Shown one piece after another: positions 19,108-27,091 of a stretch of DNA of 64,000 bases. Origin of the DNA: Acinetobacter towneri DSM 14962 = CIP 107472 (lineage in GTDB: Bacteria > Pseudomonadota > Gammaproteobacteria > Pseudomonadales > Moraxellaceae); the NCBI RefSeq assembly GCF_000368785.1, contig NZ_KB849688.1, positions 442,849-506,848 of the forward strand. Reading direction: 5' to 3'. Every line of letters starts with the position of its first letter. Within the stretch, counting starts at the first letter, position 1. The notes beneath the pieces are model-generated. The model did no database searches, was not told where the DNA came from, and saw only the letters and a program-made list of their open reading frames with translations. Made by a program: the position numbers and the translations under genes.

Positions 19108-19527
19108 TAAATTCCCCTTCTACCACGATTCATAAAGTCCAATGATTAGAAATGCAAACCTGCACAAATCTTGCGATAAAATTGCTTCAATTGAATTAGT
19201 CAAGACTATAGATAACTCTCGCCGTTCAATCCTAGAGCAGTTGTGTAACGGAATAATCGGGGGATAAAGTTGCTTAAAATTAATGCTCATATTTTTGTAT
19301 GATTATTTTTATTTTTTCATTATAAATCAAAATATTGATAACACATCATTAGTGCAAAATGATGATCTGTGATGACTCAATCTATATCCCGCATACTGCA
19401 AAATATGAATTATCCCGAGATTTATCCACAGAAATTGTGGATTTCTCAGGAAGAATATTCAAATAAATTTCCGCTGTATTGAAAATGCTTCAACTAAAAA
19501 TCTATGATTAAAACCTAAATAATCGGA
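19108..19527. other. AT-rich gap containing an inverted pair of DnaA-like boxes
   Basis: 420 bp between the lipoprotein gene and the NAGS-like gene, both on the minus strand. Apart from the DnaA-like sites at 19422-19444 I see no ORF, tRNA or strong terminator. The section 19290-19345 is nearly all A/T. Confidence 0.45.
19422..19444. promoter_or_regulatory. Inverted pair of DnaA boxes
   Basis: TTATCCACA (19422-19430) equals the classical DnaA box. TGTGGATTT (19436-19444) is the inverse of AAATCCACA, one mismatch from it. They are 5 nt apart. The same bases can form a hairpin extended by GAGA/TCTC outside. Confidence 0.5.
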
Positions 19528-19866
19528 TTAAATTTCTACAAGTACAGACTCACCTGTTGAACAATCACCATTTAACCATTGCCAACGTTCAAGCAATTTG
19601 ATTTTTCCGTTTTCATCCAAAATGATAGTTGAGTTGCATTGACCAATACGTAGTTCATCTAACTGATTGACATGATGATAAACCATACTAAATGTATCTA
19701 CTGAAGTCATGACTCCCAACAGATGCCCTTGCCTAATACTTCCGCCAGAATAAGTAGCTTCAATTGTTTCCCCTACTTGTTTATAGTAAAAAACTGTTGA
19801 GCCAGATACCTCACCATTCGCGGTGTTTTGCTGATTTACAAACTTTTTATTATGTAAAATTGACAT
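19528..19866 (-). CDS. Small protein of the so-called N-acetylglutamate synthase-like family
   Basis: A 112-aa soluble protein. It closely follows the pattern of a ~107-aa Bacillus family that databases often label N-acetylglutamate synthase: YNGRKF-like start (here NKKFVNQQNTANGEVSG), YSGGSIRQGHLLG, MVYHHVN and KIKLLERWQW near the end. It has no acetyltransferase motif, so that name is probably a historical error; the repeats look like a small beta-barrel. Function unknown. It stands alone, 130 bp downstream of lolA and separated from it by a terminator. Confidence 0.75.
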   Translation of the reverse strand: MSILHNKKFVNQQNTANGEVSGSTVFYYKQVGETIEATYSGGSIRQGHLLGVMTSVDTFSMVYHHVNQLDELRIGQCNSTIILDENGKIKLLERWQWLNGDCSTGESVLVEI

Positions 19867-19915
19867 CAGAGTCCTTTCATAAGCTAAAAATTATGAGCGA
19901 TAAACCAAATTGGGA

Positions 19916-19947
19916 TTAAAAGAGCCTTCTCCCTGTGGGAGAAGGCT
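19916..19947 (-). terminator. Terminator after lolA
   Basis: Perfect 11-bp stem AGCCTTCTCCC/GGGAGAAGGCT with loop TGT. On the minus strand it is followed by CTTTTAAT. The same stem type recurs in Acinetobacter intergenic DNA. Confidence 0.75.
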
Positions 19948-19996
19948 AGAAAGGGATAGCAAATTATGCTTTTAAAAGAACGTATAAAACATTCAA

Positions 19997-20695
19997 TTAT
20001 TGATCAATAATGTCCGTGCCTTTTGGCGGTGTGAAGTTAAAGGTCGATGCAGGAATTTGGGCATTGACTTTCACATTGTTAAAACGCACATGCGTGGTTT
20101 GTCCCAATGAATCCTGCAAAATCATTAAGGTTGGCGCGTTACGCGCACCAAAACTAATGGTTAAACTCTGAAATACGCCATCATCACTTTTTGGGTATAA
20201 GGTGTAATAAGTCTTTGACTTATTCGGCTGGGTCACACGATACGACTGCATGATTTGATTGGTATTGCCCGAAAGCAACAACGCAGGCGTATTTGCCACT
20301 TGATCATCTAGGCTTTGGCGTACCGCTTGTTGTAAGTCTGGGTCATAAATCCATACGGTTTTACCCGTAGTCACAATTGTTTGTTTGGCTGGACTGGTGG
20401 TTTCCCAAAAGAATTTACCCGGACGCTCAACTTTCATAACCCCTTTAAAATTCTGGTTCATGTGCTGTGCCGATAAACCACGGTTTGGCAAAGCCTTGCC
20501 ATTGTTGCTAACTTTTGTGGTTTGCTCAAAATTGGCAGTAAAACTTTTAATGCCATTTAATTGTTTAACAAGGTTTGCTGTCGCTTGCTGCTCCGATGCT
20601 GCCACTGGCGCAGCGAACACTGTAGTACTCATGATTGGCGCTAAAGTGGTTGCACCCAATGCCACAGCACACATCGTTTTACGAAGCATATTCAT
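19997..20695 (-). CDS. lolA: Outer-membrane lipoprotein carrier protein LolA
   Basis: Periplasmic chaperone that takes lipoproteins from LolCDE to LolB. The 232-aa precursor has a Sec signal peptide (residues ~1-28, ending TVFA-AP). The mature part has SFTANFEQTT, the KVERPGKFFWETTSP strand typical of LolA and a C-terminal NFTPPKGTDIID. An extra insertion of about 10 residues around NRGLSAQHMNQN is usual in Acinetobacter relatives as far as I recall. The ribosome site AAAAAGGTG precedes the ATG. Confidence 0.93.
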   Translation of the reverse strand: MNMLRKTMCAVALGATTLAPIMSTTVFAAPVAASEQQATANLVKQLNGIKSFTANFEQTTKVSNNGKALPNRGLSAQHMNQNFKGVMKVERPGKFFWETTSPAKQTIVTTGKTVWIYDPDLQQAVRQSLDDQVANTPALLLSGNTNQIMQSYRVTQPNKSKTYYTLYPKSDDGVFQSLTISFGARNAPTLMILQDSLGQTTHVRFNNVKVNAQIPASTFNFTPPKGTDIIDQ

Positions 20696-20882
20696 AGATT
20701 CACCTTTTTATATTTGCTCAATCGCAATGTTTTGGATGTCCCATCTTAAACCAATTTCTGGCGCTAATATGATAGAAAATAAGAAGTTTTGTATGCTTAT
20801 TAATATAAAATGTAGAAATTTATCCATCATGATGAAGAACTAAAAGTTATCCTTTGACCCTAATTTTCCATCATACAAGCAT

Positions 20883-20913
20883 AAAAAAACCCACAATCAC
20901 TTGTGGGTTTTTT
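20883..20913 (-). terminator. Terminator after rpmA
   Basis: Stem AAAAAACCCACAA/TTGTGGGTTTTTT with loop TCAC, 13 bp after the rpmA stop, able to work on either strand. Confidence 0.9.
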
Positions 20914-20925
20914 CACTATTTCAGC

Positions 20926-21180
20926 TTACGCTTCAACAGATACGTAGCGACGGCCAAATTGACCTTTCACTTCGAATTTTACTACGCCGTCAGCAGTAGC
21001 AAATAAAGTATGGTCACGGCCCATACCTACGTTTGCACCAGCGTGGAATTCTGTACCACGTTGACGAACGATGATGTTACCAGCAGCTACAGTTTGACCA
21101 CCGTAAACTTTAACACCTAACATCTTAGGATTCGAATCACGACCGTTCTTAGTCGATCCACCGGCTTTTTTAGTTGCCAT
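20926..21180 (-). CDS. rpmA: 50S ribosomal protein L27
   Basis: The N-terminal tail of L27 reaches the peptidyl-transferase centre. The 84-aa protein starts [19 protein letters not shown], the classic L27 sequence without a cleavable N-terminal extension, and includes [10 protein letters not shown] and [11 protein letters not shown]. It follows rplU by 19 bp with a good ribosome site (TAGGAGTAAAT). The rplU-rpmA pair is nearly universal. Confidence 0.98.
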   Translation of the reverse strand: MATKKAGGSTKNGRDSNPKMLGVKVYGGQTVAAGNIIVRQRGTEFHAGANVGMGRDHTLFATADGVVKFEVKGQFGRRYVSVEA

Positions 21181-21199
21181 GTCTATTTACTCCTAGTGA

Positions 21200-21511
21200 T
21201 TAGCCTGCAATACCAGTAATTTTCAACTCGGTAAACCATTGACGGTGACCTTGTTGCTTACGGTAGTGTTTACGACGACGCATTTTAACAATACGGATTT
21301 TGTCGTGACGACCATGACCAACCACTTCTGCAGTTACTTTAGCGCCAGCAACAACTGGAGCACCGATTTGAACGTTGTCACCGTTTACAACCATTAATAC
21401 GTCATCAAACGTAATAGTTGCGCCAGTTTCAGCTTTCAATAATTCAACTTTAAGGGTTTCACCCTCAACAACACGGTGCTGTTTACCACCGCTTTGGATT
21501 ACTGCGTACAT
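21200..21511 (-). CDS. rplU: 50S ribosomal protein L21
   Basis: Large-subunit protein that binds 23S rRNA. The 103-aa product begins [14 protein letters not shown] and has the basic [16 protein letters not shown] tail region, both family hallmarks. I chose ATG 21511, preceded by GGAGTACATT; an in-frame longer form would add 23 residues from the leader and is not conserved. It is the first gene of the rplU-rpmA operon, driven by the promoter at 21603-21631. Confidence 0.97.
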   Translation of the reverse strand: MYAVIQSGGKQHRVVEGETLKVELLKAETGATITFDDVLMVVNGDNVQIGAPVVAGAKVTAEVVGHGRHDKIRIVKMRRRKHYRKQQGHRQWFTELKITGIAG

Positions 21512-21983
21512 AATGTACTCCAAACATGCCCGTGTCGTCGTGCCGATAAAGGGATATATCGATCTTAAAACGAACGCCACTGGGGGTTATTCAAGGGCAA
21601 GGATTTTAAGCGATATTCGCACAAACAACAAGCCATTTACGGCAATTATTGCACAACAAGGTTGATTATTTAATACTCAGCCGCGTAAATGACTTTCTGC
21701 AGCCTCATCCATATTCAATGGATCAATCAATACAGACAGATTGTGTTGGCGTAAACTGCTGTGCTTGTTAAAATCATGCCCAACTTGAGCAAATAACTGA
21801 ATTTACCCACAAAGTTATTGACTTCGTTTTCTAGTAGAATTAACAATTACAGCATTTGGCAGGTGCCTAACTATTGCATTCATTGCGTTATTTTCGCAGA
21901 CTTAAGCAGTTTTCTTGGCTGTAACATAAGTTACAACTGATTCAACTAAGTTGTCATTCAATATTATTGAGGTTTCTCTTCAC
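21512..21983. other. Divergent promoter region between rplU and ispB
   Basis: 472 bp. The rplU promoter is clear (21603-21631). For ispB, TTGACT at 21818-21823 with TAACAA 17 bp later (21841-21846) is only a weak candidate. The leader of rplU is ~85 nt. I see no ORF or RNA gene here. Confidence 0.45.
21603..21631 (-). promoter_or_regulatory. Sigma-70 promoter of rplU-rpmA
   Basis: On the minus strand, TTGTTG (-35) is followed after exactly 17 bp by TAAAAT (-10), giving a start of transcription roughly 85 nt before the rplU ATG. Confidence 0.65.
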
Positions 21984-22961
21984 ATGACCATCGACTTTAA
22001 GCAAGACATTCTCGCCCCTGTTGCTTCTGATTTTGCCGCGATGGATATATTTATTAATGAAGGGATTACCTCTAAAGTCGCGTTAGTGATGGCGGTTAGC
22101 AAGCATGTGGTCGAAGCTGGTGGTAAGCGCATGCGTCCAATTATGTGCCTACTTGCTGCCAAAGCTTGTGGTGCAGAAGATTTAGAGCGTCAACGTAAAC
22201 TGGCTGCAATTATTGAAATGCTGCATACCGCAACTTTGGTGCATGATGATGTGGTGGATGAGTCTGGTTTACGTCGTGGTCGACCTACTGCTAACGCCAC
22301 TTGGAATAACCAAACAGCGGTTTTAGTCGGTGACTTTTTAATTTCACGCGCCTTTGACTTATTGGTCGATTTAAACGATTTGGTATTGCTAAAAGACTTT
22401 TCTACAGGGACTTGTGAAATTGCCGAAGGTGAAGTTTTACAATTACAGGCACAGCATCAACCTGACACTACAGAACAAATTTATTTAGACATTATTCACG
22501 GCAAAACTTCACGTTTATTTGAACTTGCCACTGAAGGTGCAGCAATTTTAACAGGCACGCCACAGTACCGTGAGCCGTTGCGTTTATTTGCAGGACACTT
22601 TGGCAATGCCTTCCAAATTATTGATGATATTTTAGATTACACATCAGACGCTGAAACATTAGGTAAAAATATTGGCGATGATTTAATGGAAGGCAAACCA
22701 ACTTTGCCTTTAATCTCTGCATTAAGAAATACCACTGGCGAACAACATCAAATTATTCGTCGCAGTATTGCGACAGGTGGTACTTCTGACCTCGATCAGG
22801 TTATTGCCATTGTGCAGTCCTCTGGCGCTCTCGATTATTGCCGCCAACGTGCCACAGAAGAAACAGAAGCCGCTATTGCCGCTTTAGAAGCACTGCCAGA
22901 CTCGGAGTATCGTCAGGCCTTAAAGAATTTAGCCTTATTGGCTTTACATCGCATTCAATAA
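21984..22961 (+). CDS. ispB: Polyprenyl (octaprenyl-type) diphosphate synthase
   Basis: Extends farnesyl diphosphate with isopentenyl units to make the side chain of ubiquinone. The 325-aa protein has the first Asp-rich motif DDVVDES (Asp88, Asp89, Asp92) and the second, IIDDILDYTSD (Asp214, Asp215, Asp218), plus GGKRMRP for diphosphate binding. The chain length cannot be fixed from the sequence. I chose ATG 21984 with GAGG upstream. Location divergent from rplU-rpmA is conserved in many gamma-proteobacteria. Confidence 0.94.
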   Translation: MTIDFKQDILAPVASDFAAMDIFINEGITSKVALVMAVSKHVVEAGGKRMRPIMCLLAAKACGAEDLERQRKLAAIIEMLHTATLVHDDVVDESGLRRGRPTANATWNNQTAVLVGDFLISRAFDLLVDLNDLVLLKDFSTGTCEIAEGEVLQLQAQHQPDTTEQIYLDIIHGKTSRLFELATEGAAILTGTPQYREPLRLFAGHFGNAFQIIDDILDYTSDAETLGKNIGDDLMEGKPTLPLISALRNTTGEQHQIIRRSIATGGTSDLDQVIAIVQSSGALDYCRQRATEETEAAIAALEALPDSEYRQALKNLALLALHRIQ

Positions 22962-22973
22962 TTTAAGCAGCTT

Positions 22974-25034
22974 ATGCATATAAAACTCAACGATTTATTT
23001 AGAAAAATGCAAGAACAGCTGGATACACCAAAAGCTGTTCTGGATGAAAATCTGCTGATTGAACTGGTCAATCGTATCCGTCCAAGTGACACTCAAGATT
23101 TAGAAGAAACTCATCAAAAGTTTCAAGCTTTCTTACAAGCCTTGCTGCTGACACCCGATGCCAGCTCAACCTTGCAACATTTTGTTTTACGTCTAATCAA
23201 TCAATACAAACAAACCAGTTTATATGCCGACACGGGAATTTTATCGCTCGATGGTTTTTGGAATCAGTTGTTTCAGCGTTTGGGCGCGCACTTTTTACCG
23301 CTGATTAATGATGAAAGCCAACTGCAAGATTTAGTCCGTCGAGTTTTTCCACTACGTAGTGATAAATACTGGCTCGACAATATTGAAGATACCGAATGGC
23401 AGCAATTATTTACTTTACTGAATCGCGGACATGGCGGACAAACACAAAAACGCCTGATTCGCAGTGAAATTATTAAAGCTCTAACAGTGCTGTCATATCG
23501 GGTCAGCGGCATTGGTTTATATCCTGAATTTATTAGTGCCTATCCTGAACTAAGTGAATATGATTCACCTTTTTTGGCACAAAACCGCGAAATCAACGAG
23601 TTTATTCAGCTTTATAAAGTTGCCGATCAACAACACGATCAAATCAGTGCCATTCAACCACCCGATGCCTCTCAAGCTTTGGTGATGATTGACCAATGTC
23701 ATGATGTCAGCAGTAAAATTCGTCGTGCCACCAAACGAACTGGCGTCAGCATCAGTCTGACCTACTTATTGTCTTTACTTGAACAATGTTTAGAGCGGAT
23801 TGAACTGTTGCTGAATTTAATCGTGGCGCAAGACAAAGTCCGTTATGTTTCGGCAGGACAATTACTGGTAGATGTAACTGCGGCATTGTATAGCGAACGC
23901 AGTGTACGCTCCTTGCTTGCAGAAAACAGTGAGTTAATTGCCTTACAAGTCACTGAAAATGCCAGTAAAACGGGTGAGCATTATGTAAGTACCGACAAAG
24001 ACGGCTTTTGGGGCATGTATAAAGCTGCGGCAGGTGCAGGTGTTTTAATTGCCACGATGGCGACTTTAAAAACCCTCGCCTCGCGTTTAGTGCTCGCTCC
24101 GATGATGCAGGCCATCATCAACAGTATGATTTATTCATTTGGTTTTATGCTGATTCATGTCTTGCACTTTACTGTTGCCACCAAACAACCCGCAATGACT
24201 GCTGCAGCATTGGCTTCTACGGTACAGCATCGTAAAGGCTCTAAAATGGCACAAATTGCCGAACTTGCTGCCTTAATTATTAATATTATCCGCACGCAGT
24301 TCGTCGCCATTTTGGGCAATATCTCGATTGCCATTCCAGTCGCAGCCTTAATTGCTTTTAGTTGGGATGCCATGTTGCATGAACCGTTGATGTCACATGC
24401 CAAAGCATCCAATATGCTGCACGACTTGAATCCGTTTACTTCACTTGCCATTCCACATGCCGCCATTGCAGGGGTATTTTTATTTCTGTCTGGTTTGATT
24501 GCAGGTTATTTCGATAACATGGCCGTGTATCGTAAAGTCGGGCCACGCCTAAAAGCCCATCTGCATTTAAAAAAGCTACTCGGGCAAGAACGTCTCAATA
24601 TATTTGCCAATTATATAGAACGAAACTTAGGGGCTTTGGCAGGTAATTTCCTGTTCGGGATTATGCTCGGCAGTACCGCCACACTGGGTTATATTTTGGG
24701 TTTACCGATTGATATTCGCCACATTGCCTTCGCTTCTGCCAACTTTATTCAGGGTTTAATGAATATTAATGGCTCACCTGAAATTGGCCTGATTATTGTG
24801 TCCTTTTTAGGCGTACTGCTAATTGGTTTAACCAACTTATTTGTCAGCTTTACTTTAACCATTATTGTGGCATTGCGTGCGCGTCGGGTACGTTTTGAAC
24901 AGTGGAAACCTTTGGCAAAATTGGTGCTGACTCACTTCTTAACCCGTCCAAGTGATTTCTTTTGGCCACCGAAACAACCAATTACAGTGGATGACGATTC
25001 ATCCTCAAATACTGAACGAAATGCTAAAATTTAG
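22974..25034 (+). CDS. Gcr-family membrane protein (annotated elsewhere as site-specific recombinase)
   Basis: A 686-aa protein of the PF10136-type family, whose gonococcal member gave it the name site-specific recombinase. The sequence has no tyrosine- or serine-recombinase catalytic motif. Instead there is a ~330-residue soluble N-terminal part, a block RATKRTGVSISLTYLL near residue 245, and at least five hydrophobic helices from ~345 to 640. It therefore looks like an inner-membrane protein of unknown role. It starts 12 bp after ispB, implying co-transcription. Confidence 0.8.
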   Translation: MHIKLNDLFRKMQEQLDTPKAVLDENLLIELVNRIRPSDTQDLEETHQKFQAFLQALLLTPDASSTLQHFVLRLINQYKQTSLYADTGILSLDGFWNQLFQRLGAHFLPLINDESQLQDLVRRVFPLRSDKYWLDNIEDTEWQQLFTLLNRGHGGQTQKRLIRSEIIKALTVLSYRVSGIGLYPEFISAYPELSEYDSPFLAQNREINEFIQLYKVADQQHDQISAIQPPDASQALVMIDQCHDVSSKIRRATKRTGVSISLTYLLSLLEQCLERIELLLNLIVAQDKVRYVSAGQLLVDVTAALYSERSVRSLLAENSELIALQVTENASKTGEHYVSTDKDGFWGMYKAAAGAGVLIATMATLKTLASRLVLAPMMQAIINSMIYSFGFMLIHVLHFTVATKQPAMTAAALASTVQHRKGSKMAQIAELAALIINIIRTQFVAILGNISIAIPVAALIAFSWDAMLHEPLMSHAKASNMLHDLNPFTSLAIPHAAIAGVFLFLSGLIAGYFDNMAVYRKVGPRLKAHLHLKKLLGQERLNIFANYIERNLGALAGNFLFGIMLGSTATLGYILGLPIDIRHIAFASANFIQGLMNINGSPEIGLIIVSFLGVLLIGLTNLFVSFTLTIIVALRARRVRFEQWKPLAKLVLTHFLTRPSDFFWPPKQPITVDDDSSSNTERNAKI

Positions 25035-25097
25035 TGCACATTTACATTGCGCACAAAGTAACAAAAAAAGAAATTCTTCTCATTTACATTGGCTTGA

Positions 25098-25127
25098 AAT
25101 AAAGTGTACTGACTAGTACACTTTATT
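25098..25127. terminator. Hairpin after the Gcr-family gene, probable terminator
   Basis: 13-bp perfect arms AATAAAGTGTACT (25098-25110) and AGTACACTTTATT (25115-25127) with loop GACT. The T-rich end of the stem can serve as the release tract in either direction. Confidence 0.7.
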
Positions 25128-25176
25128 CCATTCATCAACCGTGCTCAAATCGGTTAAACTTACAGGGATTTTTAGC

Positions 25177-25794
25177 ATGCCTAAAATACTGCTTTATCTC
25201 GGTAGTTTACTATTTATAATCAGTGTGTTAGTGCTAAACATTCCAAGTTGGCAACAATTTGATGTTGCCAGTGTGGAGTTTTTAAGTACCCAGCGCACCG
25301 CACATTTGAATCAATTGGCAATCACACTTTCTGTATTAGGTGGCATGCCATTTGTATTATTTTTAACCTGCCTATGGTGTTTCTATTTGGCATGGTATAA
25401 AAAATACACAAAAATTGTTTTTATCAGTGTAGGACTGGTCGTAAGTATTGCGCTTTCATGGCTGCTCAAATACCTATTCGCGCGACCTCGCCCGCCTGAA
25501 GCATTGCATTTGGTGGAAACTTTTGGCGCATCATTTCCAAGCGCTCATAGTTTTTATGCTGCAACTTTAGGTTGTTTGGTGATTTACCTGAGTTTGCAAC
25601 ATCCAGCGCATAAAATTTTGTCTGTGTGCGCGTGGTTATGGATGTTGCTGATGGGCATTTCCCGTGTGTATCTGGGAGTGCACTATCCTTCAGATGTCCT
25701 CTCTGGTTGGAGCATAAGTTTTATTTGGATCACATTGTGGTATCTGTTTTGCGCTCAATATCTGCAAGACAAACCAATACATAAGTTTAGATAA
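25177..25794 (+). CDS. PAP2-family membrane phosphatase
   Basis: A 205-aa integral membrane protein with the three PAP2 signature motifs: KYLFARPRPPE (K-x6-RP type), PSAHSF, and SRVYLGVHYPSDVLSG, with the two catalytic histidines. Such enzymes hydrolyse lipid phosphates such as undecaprenyl pyrophosphate, phosphatidic acid or PGP; substrate is not decided here. About six TM helices. I chose ATG 25177 with AGGGA upstream; a GTG-initiated frame adds 12 residues. It lies 21 bp before adeI, but a functional link is not implied. Confidence 0.88.
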   Translation: MPKILLYLGSLLFIISVLVLNIPSWQQFDVASVEFLSTQRTAHLNQLAITLSVLGGMPFVLFLTCLWCFYLAWYKKYTKIVFISVGLVVSIALSWLLKYLFARPRPPEALHLVETFGASFPSAHSFYAATLGCLVIYLSLQHPAHKILSVCAWLWMLLMGISRVYLGVHYPSDVLSGWSISFIWITLWYLFCAQYLQDKPIHKFR

Positions 25795-25815
25795 AAATCT
25801 AATAGAGGTGAAAGA

Positions 25816-27078
25816 ATGATGTCTGCAAAGCTTTGGGCTCCTGCCCTGACTGCTTGCGCATTAGCCACAAGTTTAGCACTTGTGGGTTGTAGCAAAGATC
25901 CAAAAGATGCACAGCAAGCAGGTGCAGCTCAGCAAATGCCACCGACTGAGGTTGGCGTACTGGTGGCACAGCCACAAAGCGTGGAACAGTCTGTAGAACT
26001 GTCTGGACGTACCACAGCCTTTGAAATTTCAGAAGTTCGCCCACAAACCAGTGGTGTGGTTCTGAAACGTTTATTTACCGAAGGCAGCTACGTGCGTGAG
26101 GGTCAGGCGCTTTATGAAATTGACTCACGTACCAACCGTGCCAGTCTAGACAGTAGCCGTGCAGCACTCACCCGCCAGCAAGCGCAATTGAATGTGTTAC
26201 GCATTAAAGAAGGTCGTTACCGTCAGTTGGTAGGCAGCAATGCAATCTCTAAACAAGAATATGATGACATTGTGGCACAGGTAAAACTTGCCGAAGCCGA
26301 TGTTGCTGCGACTCAAGCAGAAGTACGCAATGCCGAAATTAACCTAGGCTATTCGACTGTACGTGCCCCAATTTCAGGGCAAACTAACCGCTCTACTGTG
26401 ACTGCAGGTGCATTGGTTACTGCGAGTCAGGCGGAACCGTTGGTGACGATTCAACGCTTAGACCCAATTTATGTAGACATCAATCAGTCCAGCGCAGAGT
26501 TACTACGTTTACGTCAGCAATTGAGTCAAGGTAGTTTAAATAGCAGCAACAACACCAAAGTAAAATTAAAACTTGAAGATGGCAGCTACTACCCTGTTGA
26601 AGGTCGTTTGGCTTTTTCTGATGCCAGCGTGAACCCAGAAACAGGCACCGTGACTTTACGCGCCGTGTTCCCAAATTCAAATCATTTATTATTGCCGGGT
26701 ATGTTTGCCACTGCGCAAATTGTGCAAGGTGTGATTCCTAACGCAATCTTAATTCCACAAGCTGCGATTAGCCGTACCCCAACAGGTCAGGCAATGGCAA
26801 TGATTGTGAATGCCAAAGGTATTGTTGAACCGCGTCCTGTGACCACAGTTGGTACGCAAGGCAGCAACTGGATTGTGACTGAAGGTTTGCAAACTGGCGA
26901 TAAAGTGATTGTCGAAGGTATTGCCAAAGTAAAACCTGAACAGCAAGTGGTCGCTAAGCCGTATCAACCGCAAGGCGCTGCTCCTCAAGCTGCACCTGCT
27001 GCACCAGCAAAATCGGGGGATGCCAAACCAGCCTCAGAAGCCCAAGCAACTGAATCAAAAGCTACTTCAAATACATAA
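25816..27078 (+). CDS. adeI: RND efflux membrane-fusion protein, AdeI-like
   Basis: Periplasmic adaptor of a tripartite multidrug efflux pump. The 420-aa precursor is a lipoprotein (LVGC, Cys25). Domain order is lipoyl/barrel-sandwich halves with a coiled-coil hairpin between (ALTRQQAQLNVLRIKEGRY near 115-135), then beta-barrel and membrane-proximal domains. A Pro/Ala-rich tail of ~45 residues ends the chain. The strong resemblance of all three genes and their order to adeIJK supports the name. Start ATG 25816 follows GAGGTGA; the second Met codon is equally possible. Confidence 0.93.
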   Translation: MMSAKLWAPALTACALATSLALVGCSKDPKDAQQAGAAQQMPPTEVGVLVAQPQSVEQSVELSGRTTAFEISEVRPQTSGVVLKRLFTEGSYVREGQALYEIDSRTNRASLDSSRAALTRQQAQLNVLRIKEGRYRQLVGSNAISKQEYDDIVAQVKLAEADVAATQAEVRNAEINLGYSTVRAPISGQTNRSTVTAGALVTASQAEPLVTIQRLDPIYVDINQSSAELLRLRQQLSQGSLNSSNNTKVKLKLEDGSYYPVEGRLAFSDASVNPETGTVTLRAVFPNSNHLLLPGMFATAQIVQGVIPNAILIPQAAISRTPTGQAMAMIVNAKGIVEPRPVTTVGTQGSNWIVTEGLQTGDKVIVEGIAKVKPEQQVVAKPYQPQGAAPQAAPAAPAKSGDAKPASEAQATESKATSNT

Positions 27079-27091
27079 GGAGTAGACGTTA

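Noticed and set aside
22974-25034. Evidence for a mobile element because of the recombinase name
   Set aside because: The protein is a membrane protein in a conserved operon with ispB; no repeats or cargo surround it.
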